Assembly: GCA_021613535.1 (NCBI GenBank)
Contig: CP075495.1
Span: 5,394,001-5,458,000 of the forward strand
Direction: 5' to 3'
Length of the DNA stretch: 64,000 nucleotides
From: Adineta vaga
Lineage: Eukaryota > Rotifera
Shown: one piece after another, positions 39,927-52,371 of the stretch
How the letters are laid out: each line of letters opens with the position of its first letter
Position numbering within the stretch: position 1 is the first letter of the stretch
Notes under the pieces: model-generated
What the model saw: the letters and a program-made list of their open reading frames with translations, nothing else
The model's database searches: none
What the model was told of the DNA's origin: nothing
Position numbers and translations under genes: made by a program

Positions 39927-41771
39927 TAAAAACAAAATATCATTTGACTCAATATGTCAAATGTCAACAGAAGCAGCATCAGTATTTTTATATTTTTTAG
40001 TTTGCTCTTGTTTTCTTCCGCTGATAGAACAGTAAAAAACAACGGGCATACAAAATTGACTCACGCGAAAACATTGTTAGATAACAGGACGTTTTTTTAT
40101 ATTCTTTACTTTGTACTACTCTCGGTGTATTGCATACGTAAATCGTTTGTTGTCGATCACTAGCGCATGCATTAATTTTACTGACAATAGTCAATACAAT
40201 TCGATAGAGAAAAATCAGACATGACGTCGATAAGAATGAAGAGAATAGTGAATGTATGCGCGAAGTTGGTATAATCTATTTGTATCATGTTCAAGGCTAC
40301 AGAGAAGGTGAAGATGAATTTAAGACAAAAATCTTGATAATTTCACATTTGTAAATAAAGAAAAGTGTCGATCGATCAAAATGAGTCAAAGATAGAGGAA
40401 GAAGAAGATGACGCCTTAAATATCGGCAAACAACACAACTGGGTGAAGGTTGTCCATTGATTCTGTTTTCTTTTCTTTTGCAATCTATCGTAATCTGTAG
40501 AGGGCGTAGACTGTCAATAAGATGAGTAATAATCCTCAGTTAACTCATATTAAAATGAAACAATTTAAAAAAACACACATGTTATACTGTATCCCAATTA
40601 ATATACCGTTATTTACTCATTGGTAAGCGAATTTATCAATCGAGATAGTGATATTTCATTGATAGATAAGTATAGGTGATGGGAAAAACTTATAATAATA
40701 TCAAAGTTCATAGAACGATATAAAAAGAGGACAACATTCTTAAATTTAGTCAAGATCAAATTGAAATTCGTTGAATTTTACCAGAACAATATTATTATCC
40801 TAGATAATCAAATCTGTAATGATCGAGTACTCGATGATTCTATATATTTTTATAACTAGACGATTTCCGAAAACAATAATAATGATTTTAACGTTAAATC
40901 AACATTAGTAAAAGGAAAAAGCAAGTAACATCCTTTCTAATGGATTCTATTAAAAACCAATTTGATTGATAAAATAAGAACAAATGATTACTTTGTATTC
41001 TCGTACTTTTTTTTGCGAAATAAAAGAACTTTCAAATAATGACGAGTAACATTTACGATATACAAATAGGAAAAAAGTGCACATCGATAAAAATAGCTAA
41101 ATAGTGAGTTGATTTTATGAACAACAGAATATTTCCGATAATTAACTTTTATCTTAAAAAAAAGGTTAACTTTTTTCCACTCTTTTAAGATTATCTATGA
41201 ATCATTTATCTTTCATTATGAGAAATATCCATGAAGTCACGTTCACCTATAAATTGAAAACTAGAAATCGTTTATACAATCTCTTTTTCGAAAATCTGAA
41301 GGGTCTCATTGTCATCAAAGTTCTAATTTAATATGTAAATAACATTTACATTGACTTACAAAGTAGTATGACATGTGAGTAATAGAAAACCCGATAGTTA
41401 ACAAAAATTCTTATATTGTGAAGAAAAAAAAGTATCTTTAATCAATTCAAAAAAATCATTTTATTATTATATTTATAAAGAATAATTATTATATACATAC
41501 AAACACACTTATTCAATAATTAACATCTGTTATAAACAAATATTTTGTATTGATTAATACTAAAATTTGACATGCGCATACTGTATATTATTTTATAGAA
41601 TGGACAAAATGTGATTTGACACTGGAAGGAAAAGAAAATACGTTCTTTGGATGATACAATTTAGATAAATAAATAGAGATATATATTTCTATGCATCTAT
41701 AGAGAGAGAGAGAGAAATAATATACATTTAACAGAAAGAATATACAGACTGTTCGATGTTGAAAAGAAATT
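39915..41771. other. Intergenic between HIP1 and the GPCR 3' end
   Basis: 1.86 kb. Includes the HIP1 promoter side and, near 41700-41716, a GA microsatellite. Frames at 39954-40163 (+) and 41588-41803 (-) are short and not recognised; I see no gene. Confidence 0.45.
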
Positions 41772-44671
41772 TCAACGTACATCAGTTTGTCCTCTACTAA
41801 CAATTGACATTTTTCGTCCCACAGACATTGTCATCGAATGACATGATGGACTGAACATTTGTGAACGATGTGAAGTAATCACTTTTCGGCAAGTAAGAAT
41901 ACTAACAAAAGCTCGACGAAAAGTTCGACTAAATATCGTATAAATAATTGGATTTGCACCTGATGAACAATAACCAAGCCATGTAGCAATAGATATAAAT
42001 ATTGGATGCATATCCGTAATAAAACATGAAAGGAGATTAATAACAAAAAATGGTGTCCATAAAATGATAAAGATGGAAAAAATAATTAATAAAACACGCA
42101 TGGCTTTACGTTCATTACTAGCCGATGTTTTTGTTAGATTTCGAAATGTTGGATGTTTTTTCGGTGCAGAAGATATTGGTATTGGTGTATTGGTACCAAT
42201 GATTGCTGGTTTGACGTTAGCTGATTGATGAGTAAGACTTGATGAACCTGATGATGAATCTTCAGTATCTAATGAAACCATTTGAAAACTTGCTTGAGAC
42301 ATAACATCATTGAGACGTGGTGGACGTTTTCGTATACCTTTTTGTGACACTGAACCAATCGATGAAGATGTACTTGGACGTTGTGCACGCATAAGACGAG
42401 CTGCTAACATGGATGATGTTATTGAACTAACACTACTTCGTTGTTGCACTGCAGCAAAACTATGCACCGAGGGAACATGATCATCAACAAGTAAAAGTTG
42501 ATGATGCTGTTGTAGCCATGGGTGTTGTTGAATACGAGGAATAGCATTCGGAGCTGGTGGCTGTCCGTATAAATGTTCAATTCGAGGAAAATAACGTTTG
42601 AGATTGGATAATGGAGAAGAATGTAATTGTAATTTTTGTGCAGCTAACATTGGAGTATTCTCTGTTACAGTTACAGCTGATACACAACGTGATCGAACAT
42701 TTGAATTTATGTCAAGAGTTGTCGATGATGTCGTTACTGTAATCCAATCTTTAATACGTTGACATGTTGTATCAAATTTTGATGGTGATGTAAGACGACG
42801 TTTTATAGGTTCAAGATTATAGAGAATATTTAATTTATTTGAATTATTATCATTACTGTTATTATTATTATCATTATTATTAATGGTAGTATTATTGTTG
42901 TTGTTGTTATTCGTATTTAATGGTAAAGTTTGTGTACTATCATGAGTAACAAGAAGATTTGGAATATGTATACCATTACTCATCATTGTTTTATCATCAG
43001 TAGAATCAAATGATGATAATCGAGTGTCTGCACTATGTCTAAGTAAATTGAATAGACTATTTAGTGGTATAATTAGATTTTAGAAATACTTACGATCGTC
43101 CAAATTGATGATGTTGATGTTGATGATGATGATGATTGTTAACAGAGAACATATTAGAATCGACAAGTAGATATGAAGTTGGAATAACAATAGGTTGATT
43201 AATAGCTGATTCAGCAAGTAATTGATCAATGGTTGGTGTTTCATTTGGTATCGTATCAGGTGCACCAGGAACAGAAAGTGATAAACGTTTTCCTGGTATA
43301 CCATCATTACTCATTGCTGCAGATAGTTGTGCTGTGAGTTTGGCTAGTTCTTCACGAATTTTTGCTGAATCTCGTCGTATTTGAAGTATTGTATGTGCAG
43401 ATGAACTTCGTCGTCGGCGACTTTTTCGAGCATTTTCAACCTCAAGTAATGGTGTACAGGAATGAGAACGTTTCGTATGTATATTGAGATTATTTGGTGA
43501 ACCAGGATCTAGATGGCGTGTAGATGAGGGTGATGCTTGTTCAGCTAAATCAAAATAAATTTTAGTTAAGAAAAAATTAAAAAAATTTCGTCTTTGTTTT
43601 TACTAGATTTTTCATCTAAGGGTTGAAGTGGTTTTTCTTTTCGTTTATGCCAAGTAATCGGTGCTAATGGTTCACTTAGACGATGATGTGATATAAATAT
43701 TCGTGTTGATAAACCTTTTTTTCCGAATGAATACTGACTAGATTCCAGTAATGATGTTGCACGTTTTCGTAGACATTGACTTGAATCCGACACGGAACTT
43801 ATTGTTTGATTTTTTTGTTCAGATTTTATTGTGGATGTATTATTTGAAATCTTTTGTTCATCAGTTGAATCATTATTTACAGCTCGTTTCCATCTCATAG
43901 CCATCGTTGCTAAATTAATAACAGCATGCATTTTTTGTCGTCTTGTATAACGATTTTTTTTCGTTGTATGTGCTTGTTGTAATGCACTCATTGTCAAGGC
44001 ATATGTAACAATCATAATAATCAATGGAATAAAAAAGGCAACAAATGAACCATAAATTTTAAAAGTTCGATGAGATGGAAAACACGCACGTGTTGCTTCA
44101 TTATATACATTCGTTGGATCAACTAATCCAAGAATAAATAGTGGTAAACAGATACCAAATGATATTAACCTATAGATATATTTCTGCATTTAAAGAATAT
44201 ATCATGAGAATAGTTCCTACCATATTGTAATAATTTTATAAGCCATTAAACTTCGTCGTTTATTTCGTCCGTATTTTAAAGGATATCTCAATGTGAGATA
44301 ACGATCGAGTGACATAACACTAAAATATTCAAATGAAATTAAATGAAAAAAAACAAGAATGAAAGAGAGTTTTCAGTTTACCTCATATGCCATATCGATG
44401 ATGTACTACAACAAACATCGAAGGTTAACCATACATTACAAGCTAAAGCATTGAATGGAAAATGACCAATCAGTTCAATAGTAACAGCAATTGGCATAAC
44501 AAGACATGCCACAAGACAATCAGTAAATGCAAGTGATGTTAGAAAATAATTTGTTGTATTTTGTAAATGTCTTTCACGTATAACAGCAATACATACAAGA
44601 CTATTGCCAAATACAGTAAATAGAATAACTAAAAAAAACATATCATTTGAGATTTCATATAATTGAAACAT
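41772..44671 (-). CDS. Biogenic-amine GPCR, serotonin 5-HT2-like, with very large third intracellular loop
   Basis: Exons 44382-44671, 44221-44319, 43604-44169, 43094-43544 and 41772-43038 give 890 residues. TM1 starts about 10 residues in (FFLVILFTVFGNSLVC). TM3 has the amine-anchoring Asp in FDVCCSTSSIWHM and a DRY-type SLDRYLTL. TM5 reads GSFVAFFIPLIIMIVTYAL, close to 5-HT2 receptors. TM6 is ILWTPFFVINLL, with Leu in place of the usual Cys before W, and TM7 has NPIIY. The loop between TM5 and TM6 is roughly 550 residues, mostly disordered, with His and Asn runs. Known role: G-protein signalling from serotonin or a related amine. The N-terminal tail is very short and an in-frame stop sits just upstream of the ATG, so an extra 5' exon is possible but not shown. 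Could instead be an octopamine/dopamine-type receptor. Confidence 0.85.
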
Positions 44672-46436
44672 TATTTATCATCGTTGGTTTTTTGAGAAGA
44701 TTTTAACTCATTTTTTCGATGATTATTATTATTATTATTATTGTACATTCGAACATCTATTAATGACTAACAGATATTAAGTAAAAATAGGTCTGATTAA
44801 GATTATTTTCTTGCTATTATTACATGAAAATATTTCTTTTACTACTATAAATAACAAATGGCACGCGATATGAAATAATACTAGACAACTAAAAATAAAT
44901 TTCTTCATGTCTAAAAAAGCGTCTAAATGGAACATCTGTTACTCTTTTTAGATCAATAAGATTATTATTACTTACTTGTAACCAATGGTAAGCTAGCCCA
45001 GACTGGTTCAATATAAACTGAATATTGTGAACTATTATGATGATCAATCGGTAAATGGTGTCCGTTTCGTGTTTCATTGATCATTGCAGATGAAAGCCAC
45101 TGTTTTGTCGTTACTAACATAGGTTATTCTTTTCTATAATGAAACGAATAAATACGTATGAGAAAGACAATAATATGAACGGATGTAGGCACAACAAGTC
45201 TAGTATGAGACTTGACTATGTCCGGATGTCCGTGTCAACATCAATCGTTGCTTTTGACAAAAGGAAATAACGAGAAGATAAAGAAAGCAAGCAAGTCAAA
45301 TAAAGAATGTTTTCCAATGGTATCCAAGTAGGAGAAAAAAAGTACAAAAATATATGTTTACTTAGGTGGAAACTTTCTTTTGATGTTCCAGAAAAAAAAA
45401 CGAAGACTTTTTTTAACAACCACTCAAACAACCCATATATCTAATGATTTCTATACTTATTCCATGATAACTGTTGTCTATATTTCATTTGTATAAATAT
45501 CAAGATCGTATGAAACCTAAACATGCTAATATACTTTTAAATCTTTTTCTTTCTCTCTTGCTCTCTTTATGACGAATTTAATTTACATCTAAGAAAAACA
45601 ATGATAATAGCAAAGGGCTTCCCGATGGTGTTTCACCAACGTCAAGGACATTAGCCGCCGGCAATATCTTCATCGAAACATCGGCAAATTATCTGCTATC
45701 TTCTTCCGTTTACCCTTCTCTTTTTCATTTCGATGAGAAATGAGAGCGTGACAAGCACAACGGAGGATCCTTTCTTAACAGGAGAAGGAAAAGAGACAGC
45801 GAACATTAGAACGAAGACATAGACGAAGCAGAAGAAGAAGAAAGAGAAAAAGAGAGAGAGGAACTAACTTGAAAATTGAGATTTTATCAATGACACTCGC
45901 TAACTGAATAAGAGCGTTAGTAAAAAAAAAGGAAACATACTCACTTGCGTGATAATCTTATTTCTGACTCCATCAGTTAGAAACTTACATAGATATGAAC
46001 GAAGAAGGACAGCTAGAAGATTATTACGTCGTATCACCACCACCATCATCAACACTTGGAAATGAAGATAGAAAAAAATGCTTATATATATACATTCATA
46101 TATATGCGCAATTCTATCAGTTGTCTTGCGTAACTAGCCAGCCGTAGCGTATGAGAAATCGGACGCTTCTGAATCGTAACATCCGATCATGGAATAAAGG
46201 AAATAGGAGATGAAGAAGAACGAGGGAAGAGGGAGAAGAAGAAGAAGAAGAAGACTACTGATAAATTCACTTATCACGACTAGTAGTGTTTGTTCGGGGT
46301 CGTCGCGTCGCCGCCTGACAATTTATTTCTATGTTTCATCATTGTTTATAATATCGGGCATAATGTCTAAAGGACACAATGCGAATGTGACAAATGATAG
46401 GCTTTCACTACGTATATAATCCATAGACATTCATGG
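44672..46436. other. Intergenic upstream of the GPCR and downstream of the tetraspanin
   Basis: 1.76 kb. A TTA/ATT microsatellite lies near 44725-44742. A GC-richer patch at about 45615-45680 stands out from the AT-rich surroundings. The frame 46210-46419 (+) is an AGA-repeat artefact. No gene supported. Confidence 0.4.
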
Positions 46437-47204
46437 CTAGCGATATCGACTTTGAAAAGTGGGATATCGTGTCATATTGTTTGCAGTACATGTCAAATGT
46501 AAAGCCATTATACAGGCTAAAGCACCTAAACCTATCAAAATGGCATTGATAACAATAATCGCAACGAAATTTTGATGAAGATCATCTTTCATTTTTATAT
46601 CACATAATAATTTTGTTTGATTTTGATCTTTACAAAAGTCAATCTCTTGAAAGATTTTCTTTGGTTCATTTCTTTCTTTAAAACCACAACATTGTGTTTT
46701 AACGAAACTAGAATAAAAATCGAATACGTACAAATTTATTTCAAATCCTATTCTACTTAAGAAGTACTTACAAATCACGTGCTATTTTAACAGTTTTTTC
46801 ATCATTCAATAATTTTGGATTTGTAGCATATTGTTCATAATTATTAACAGCATTTGTAATCACCCAATTTTTCTTTATACAAAGTAAGATCAGACTAGTT
46901 AAAAGTATTAGTGTGATAAGACCAACAACAATGATATAGATAGATAAAGCTTAAAAGAAGATATTCATAAGACATCAATATTTTCTAATTATTACGAACC
47001 ACATTTTGATTGTTGAAGTGTGCCGATCAATCCCAAAAGACCAATGAATGTAACAAAAAAAGCAAGTATGATAACACCGATTATCACTTGAATTGACTCG
47101 TATTTATTATAGATATAAAAGCTCAACACGATTAAGGCGATGCCAAATATGATTAACAGACTGTTGAGCAAGGATAAGAATGTTTTTGAACATCCAGAAG
47201 CCAT
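46437..47204 (-). CDS. Tetraspanin
   Basis: Exons 47000-47204, 46772-46949 and 46707-46437 give 217 residues from MASGCSKTF; an in-frame ATG ten codons upstream (47234) is also possible. Four membrane segments are visible: TM1 near residue 12 (LSLLNSLLIIFGIALIVL), TM2 (IIGVIILAFFVTFIGLLG), TM3 (ALSIYIIVVGLITLILL) and TM4 (VAIIVINAILIGLGALACIMAL). The large loop between TM3 and TM4 carries the family CCG motif (QCCGFKE) and further Cys (DFC, LLC). Known role: membrane scaffolds organising receptors and integrins. The first intron uses a GTTCGT donor, unusual but in frame. The C-terminal tail is short (YPTFQSRYR). Confidence 0.88.
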
Positions 47205-49217
47205 TTGCTTAATACTTAGAGTAAAAAGCGCCAATTATATATCATTTTCTCTAATGTAGTCTACTTAGCTACATTATATGAGAATCAAATAGCACAACAC
47301 AAAAAAAAGAAAGAAGACGAATAATGTTCTCCCAAATCTTTTCTTGTCTGAACCTTGACACAGACCTATCGTACTAGACTTATTATAAAAAAAGCGATAT
47401 CTAATTTGCATTTGTTTACTATATGGAATGATGACATTGTTTGTATACATCATACCGAAGGACAAATATGTAACTAAGCCAAGACAGTAGGAAAAAAATT
47501 GGGCGATTTGTCTAATAGAAAAGTCTGTTACTAATATGAACACTTTTTTCCTGTCTATTCTAGGAAAAGAGAAATCTCGTCATAACACAATACTAGTTGA
47601 TAGTGCACTTGTCCTGTTCAATGACAGTTCGGTCGGTGATGAAAAGTAAACGAATAAGAAGACGAAGGAAACAGAAAGCAAGAAAAACGATCATGGATAA
47701 CTATAAACCACTACATAGATAGATAATAATGATAGCTATATTACTGAAATCTATCTTGATTATTATGTATAGTACAAGAGTAAATGAGAGTCATAAAATT
47801 ACATTGATAATAATCATAAGACATACCAGAATTGATAAGACAACGATAGTTTCTTTTCTTCTGAATAATGCTCAATACTGCTTGATTATGAATCTAGGGG
47901 TCTTTTTTTATCAGCAAAGAAGAAAGAAAAGAAGAGACCAACTATTTATGTGATTATGCTATCTATTTCTTCACTTAATTAGTAAAATTTACTTATCCAA
48001 CTGCTAGTTCTCAACATTAAAATAATGATGAGCAGAACTTAATGATTCTCAATTGACACTCAAATGTTCTCGTTGTACAAGGATCAAACTTACATCTTAA
48101 CGTCCGGTAGACAAGACAAGAGAATGAAGAGAAAAAAATGTCATGAATCTCATCGACATCGAAGGAAAAGAAAAGTAGAGAGGAAACGTAATAGACACGG
48201 CACATTAACCAGAGAAAACAGTATAATTCTGATTGTATGCAATGCTCAAATGCACATGCGAAGGTAAATGAGCATAGGCGGTAACATACACATACATAAA
48301 AGGAATAATATTTATGTCAGTTATGTTGTCTTCGTTTTTTTTCCCTCATTTTGTTGTTGTTGATTCTGTCATTGTCGAGTATATATTCTATGATCAAAAA
48401 AGACAGATTAATGTATTAAGCTTTCATTTCCTTTTCTACGTTTTATTATATTTTGAGTATATCTATAAGAATAAGTTATTTTCTTCTACTTTCTAAACGA
48501 ATCGACTTGATTATCTTACGTGTTTTTCTTCTATTTCTGCCATCAATTCTCATTGTATGATCATATACATATGTAACTCGAAGATGTTGTCAGAAGAACG
48601 CGAGGGTCAGCTGTGTGTATGTATGATAGTTGATAATTAGGCGATCGATGAGAAAAAGAAAAAGTGTGTGTTGAAATATTGAGCGATATCTTTGTCCTTA
48701 TATAGATAAATATACCTTTGAAGAGTCTTTTTCTTTCTTTCACGCTTCTCTTCCAAATTGAAAAAAAATGATAACTTCCTGTTCAATATTATATAACGAA
48801 CGATCGTGAAACATAATAAAGAGGATATACATTCATATACATCGATATGTATATAGAGAAGAAGAAAGCGAGAAAAAAAACGATTTCAAGGCCTATAGTT
48901 CATATACTAAATGCTTGAATGTAGACAATGAGATATAAAGATCGCATGAGATGAAAGCTAGAAATGATTTTTTTTCACGCATGAAAAACAATAATCTGTT
49001 ATTTAAATAAGAGGAAAAAATTAATGATGAACTTGAAATTATGCATACTCGATGGTTGTTCATTTGTTACTTAAAAGGAAAAATATATAGACAAATTATT
49101 GACGCTTTAATACAAATAAGCTAAAAAACATAAAATCTAAAAGTTCACATAGACAACAAAAAAAAACAAACGAAAACATTAATTATTTGTTCCTGAGTCA
49201 TTATTGTTGTAAAAATG
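47205..49217. other. Long gap between the tetraspanin and the claudin-like gene
   Basis: About 2 kb. Holds the tetraspanin promoter and the 3' UTR of the claudin-like gene. The frames here (47274-47543, 47729-47953, 48064-48267, 48314-48496) are short, lysine/phenylalanine-rich and not recognised. No RNA gene identified. Confidence 0.45.
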
Positions 49218-50269
49218 TTAGGCATTTCGTACAACAGGACCAACAAGTGATCTTCCAGTAAGATTAACTAAAGGTGCATACCCTGATTGAACAACCGGAG
49301 CAGCTCTATAATAAGCGGGTGTTACATAAGTTGGACCACCAGCAGCTGGAAGAACTGAAGGCTGTGGAAGTGCACCAACAACTGTACGTCGTACTACTAC
49401 TGGACCACCATAATATCGAGGCATACGTTGAGCAATATATTGTGACAATAAAGACGGTTGTGCTACGCCAACAGCTGGATATTGATATGGAGCTGTTGGC
49501 ATTACACCCATCGGATAATATGGAGGTCGTGCTGCATAAGGCATACCACGTAAGACATTATAAGGTGCAAGTTGTTGATGACCACTACGAATTGTACTTC
49601 GTGATGCTATATTACCAAAACCAAAACGATTATATAGAACACCAGCAATAATGAGAAAAAGCATGGCTACAAATGCCAATACAATTGTTGCAATCATAAG
49701 TCCAAAACCATAACGTTTTCCATAACTACTATCACCTCTTGATGAAGAAAGATTATTTGATTCTCGAGCGAAAATAGGTACACCAATAACAATAAAAAGA
49801 AAAGCTAGAAAAGCTAAACCACCAGCTAAAAAAGTTAATAAAGGAAGAACTAAAGCAAATATAGCTGCAACAAGACCAAGAGAAAGGAATATCATCCCAG
49901 TAGTAATAAGACCATCCGTTGTAGAAATAAAACTCGGCCGAGTACCATTAAATATTTGATCAGCAGCATCTGACCAACGTCTACAAACAGTACTACTAAC
50001 AGTTGACGTTGTTGATTGACAATATGCCCAAAGACCATAGTATTCTTCTACTGTTGATGAATTATAACGACGAAGTTCATGCCAATCAGGTACACCAAAA
50101 CCAATCCAACCTAATATATAATAAATGTATGATTCATAAAATGATATTTTTTTTTCTTTGAAAAATATCTACCTAGAATAAAACCAATCAATGCAAGTAT
50201 AATACCAATAATTAAAAGGATTTTCCAAATTCCAGGACGACGTATGCCAGTAGCAGCCGCCGTTGCCAT
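49218..50269 (-). CDS. Claudin/PMP22-like four-span membrane protein
   Basis: Exons 50173-50269 and 49218-50110 with a 62-bp intron give 329 residues. Four hydrophobic spans are visible: TM1 (ILLIIGIILALIGFIL), TM2 (IFLSLGLVAAIFALVLPLL), TM3 (LAFLAFLFIVIGVPIF) and TM4 (MIATIVLAFVAMLFLIIAGV). The first extracellular loop has the W-GLW-C-C signature of the superfamily (PDW...YYGLWAYC...VCRRW). Known role: claudins form paracellular barriers; PMP22/EMP members act in junctions and membrane stability. The C-terminal tail of about 130 residues is long and rich in Tyr, Pro, Ala and Arg, with no obvious PDZ ligand. A TTTAG acceptor-like site lies 30 bp upstream of the ATG on this strand. Confidence 0.78.
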
Positions 50270-51762
50270 ATCAATTAGTTGAAAAAATGGATCGGAATAT
50301 CTAAAGCATATAATATTATACTGCAATGTATTGTAGTTTTCGTTGTACGTTTTCTTTTGCGTCTCTCTAATTAGGGACGAAAAAAAAAGAGGAAAAAATA
50401 GTGATTCGAGTCAACGATCGAACGAATTGAATATCATGTCAATACAAAAACAACACTGAAACTTATGACACATAGCGGCTACATGTGAAACTATCGATGC
50501 ATGCCGAATGCAGCAAAACATCAAAACAAATATTATATTAAAAGATTTTAAGTCCTAGGAAATGATTGGTTAAAGTTCAAAACATTTACATGTGATTTAA
50601 TCTAAGGTACACAGAACAGATGTGTGTTTTATTAGGAAGAAATCAAACTTTTCTAGACTTTGCTATTCTACAGGAAATACAGTATCATCTTAGTATTTTC
50701 ATTTCATCCGTTTATGATTCACTCATAACATCGGCAATTGGTGATGACCTTGAGTATTACGAAATTTTTATAAATCAATGATTCATTACATAAAAAGATA
50801 AAATAAAATTGAGGAATAATCAGTTGACTTTTTTTTCTTCCTATGAAACTTTTCAATGAGTACAAACAAATCGATTCTGCTTCTTAATTGTAATCAATAA
50901 CTTCAAATTATTATTTCAAGCTATCAACACTGAACAAGGTTAGTATTTAATGGTAAATATGTCTGTTACAATACCAATTATCAAGTATTATTTTTCAATG
51001 ATTATAGAAAATTTGAAATCTATTTTCATATAGATACAATGAACTATATAGTCGATCAATAGGCATTATTGTTCTTCAGAATATATTCTTTTATGTGTTA
51101 ATGACCATGAAATGTATACTAATGTTTCAACATGATGTATAATTTATGGATTCTCATCAATCAAGTTTTTATTCAGTAAACTGTTTCCAGCTGTCTGCTG
51201 TTCTTCATTTCAGGCTTAGATAGACATACATGGGATATGCTGGTTTATTTAATCAAACGATGAAATCTTGTAATCTATGATTTTATCTCATCTATTAATT
51301 GATTTTACTTTCACTTTTGTTTTTGTTTATATGAAATATTAATCAAAATTAATAGATCAAAATGACTTCTATAAGACATATACTATTCAAAAGAAAAACT
51401 TATGAACTCGAATTCAACTTAGGTCATTCTCTTCATTTACTCGTCTTTTTCCGCATCATTAGAGTAATGATGAGGAATACAATCACGTACGTAATATTAA
51501 TATGTAATGGAAAACAAAATCAGCAAATCGAAAAGATATTTTTATGATTCTATTTTATACGGTTGTCATTACCTTGTATGAAGTATCATTATATCTTTTG
51601 AGTTGACTACTGTATTTTAACGCCATCTACAATTTTCTAATAGTTTGTCTTGTAACCAATACTGTTCTGGTGTGTCGCGTTAGTTGTTGAGTAAGAAAAA
51701 GAAAAACAGATAAGTAGAGTAAAACTAAAAAGATTAAACAACATTTTTTTTGACAATATACA
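50270..51762. other. Intergenic between the claudin-like gene and Asterix
   Basis: 1.5 kb, divergent promoters. AT-rich. The frame 51362-51547 (+) is short and unrecognised. Nothing else seen. Confidence 0.45.
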
Positions 51763-52303
51763 ATGGAAAATCGTCGACAAGCGCGTATTCATAGGTAGAG
51801 TTCATCATTTATACGACTTTTGTTTTTTGATTCAATTGATGAGATTTTTTCAAGATTTCGACCGGCATTAATCACTCAAGTTGATGATGCTTTACCAGAA
51901 TATATGAATTTAATCGGTATGATTTGTTCTATGTGTGCATTAATGCTCAAGGTAAATTATAAAGAAGACTTTTTTTCTAAGTATAACATTTTTTTTAAAA
52001 TAAATTTCAGATCAAATGGTGCGCTTGGATTGCAATTTTTGCTGGTAAGAAAGTTTTTTTCTTTTGCAATAGAATCTATAAAGATTGTTACATTTAGCTA
52101 TTGTTGGATTTGCTAACTCACGAGCATCTGAAGATACTAAACAAGTACTCAGTAGTCTTATGTAAGTATTTATTCAAATGAATTCTGATCATGAAAAATA
52201 ATACAAGAATTTTTCTCTTCCCATCTCTAGGCTATCAATATCTGCAGTTGTTATAACATATATGCAAAATCCAACACCAATGACGATTCCATTTATGAAC
52301 TAG
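51763..52303 (+). CDS. WDR83OS: Protein Asterix (PAT complex subunit, WDR83OS family)
   Basis: Five small exons: 51763-51794, 51855-51951, 52011-52044, 52098-52161 and 52231-52303, giving 99 residues. The core follows the human protein closely: PEYMNLIGMICSMCALMLK, KWCAWIAIF, FANSRASEDTKQV, LMLSISAVVITYMQNPTP. Two to three hydrophobic spans fit an ER membrane protein. Known role: with CCDC47 forms the PAT complex that shelters transmembrane segments during membrane-protein insertion at the translocon. The first exon is just 32 bp; its N-terminus is basic and differs from human, as expected for the least conserved part. It converges with the DNALI1-like gene with 68 bp between stops. Confidence 0.93.
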
Positions 52304-52363
52304 CATGCTCATTTTCTATTTGTTTTTTAAATTTCGAATGAAAGAGAAAAACAAGTGAATTCT

Positions 52364-52369
52364 TTTATT
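52364..52369 (-). promoter_or_regulatory. Poly(A) signal AATAAA of the DNALI1-like gene
   Basis: On the minus strand the hexamer begins only two bases after the stop codon (52372-52374), inside the 68-bp gap shared with Asterix. Confidence 0.4.
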
Positions 52370-52371
52370 AG

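Noticed and set aside
46210-46419. Arg-rich frame upstream of the tetraspanin 3' end
   Set aside because: Produced by an AGA/GAA repeat; no other coding sign.
47274-48496. Several 60-90 codon frames between tetraspanin and claudin-like genes
   Set aside because: Short, biased composition, no motif, and no consistent splice partners.
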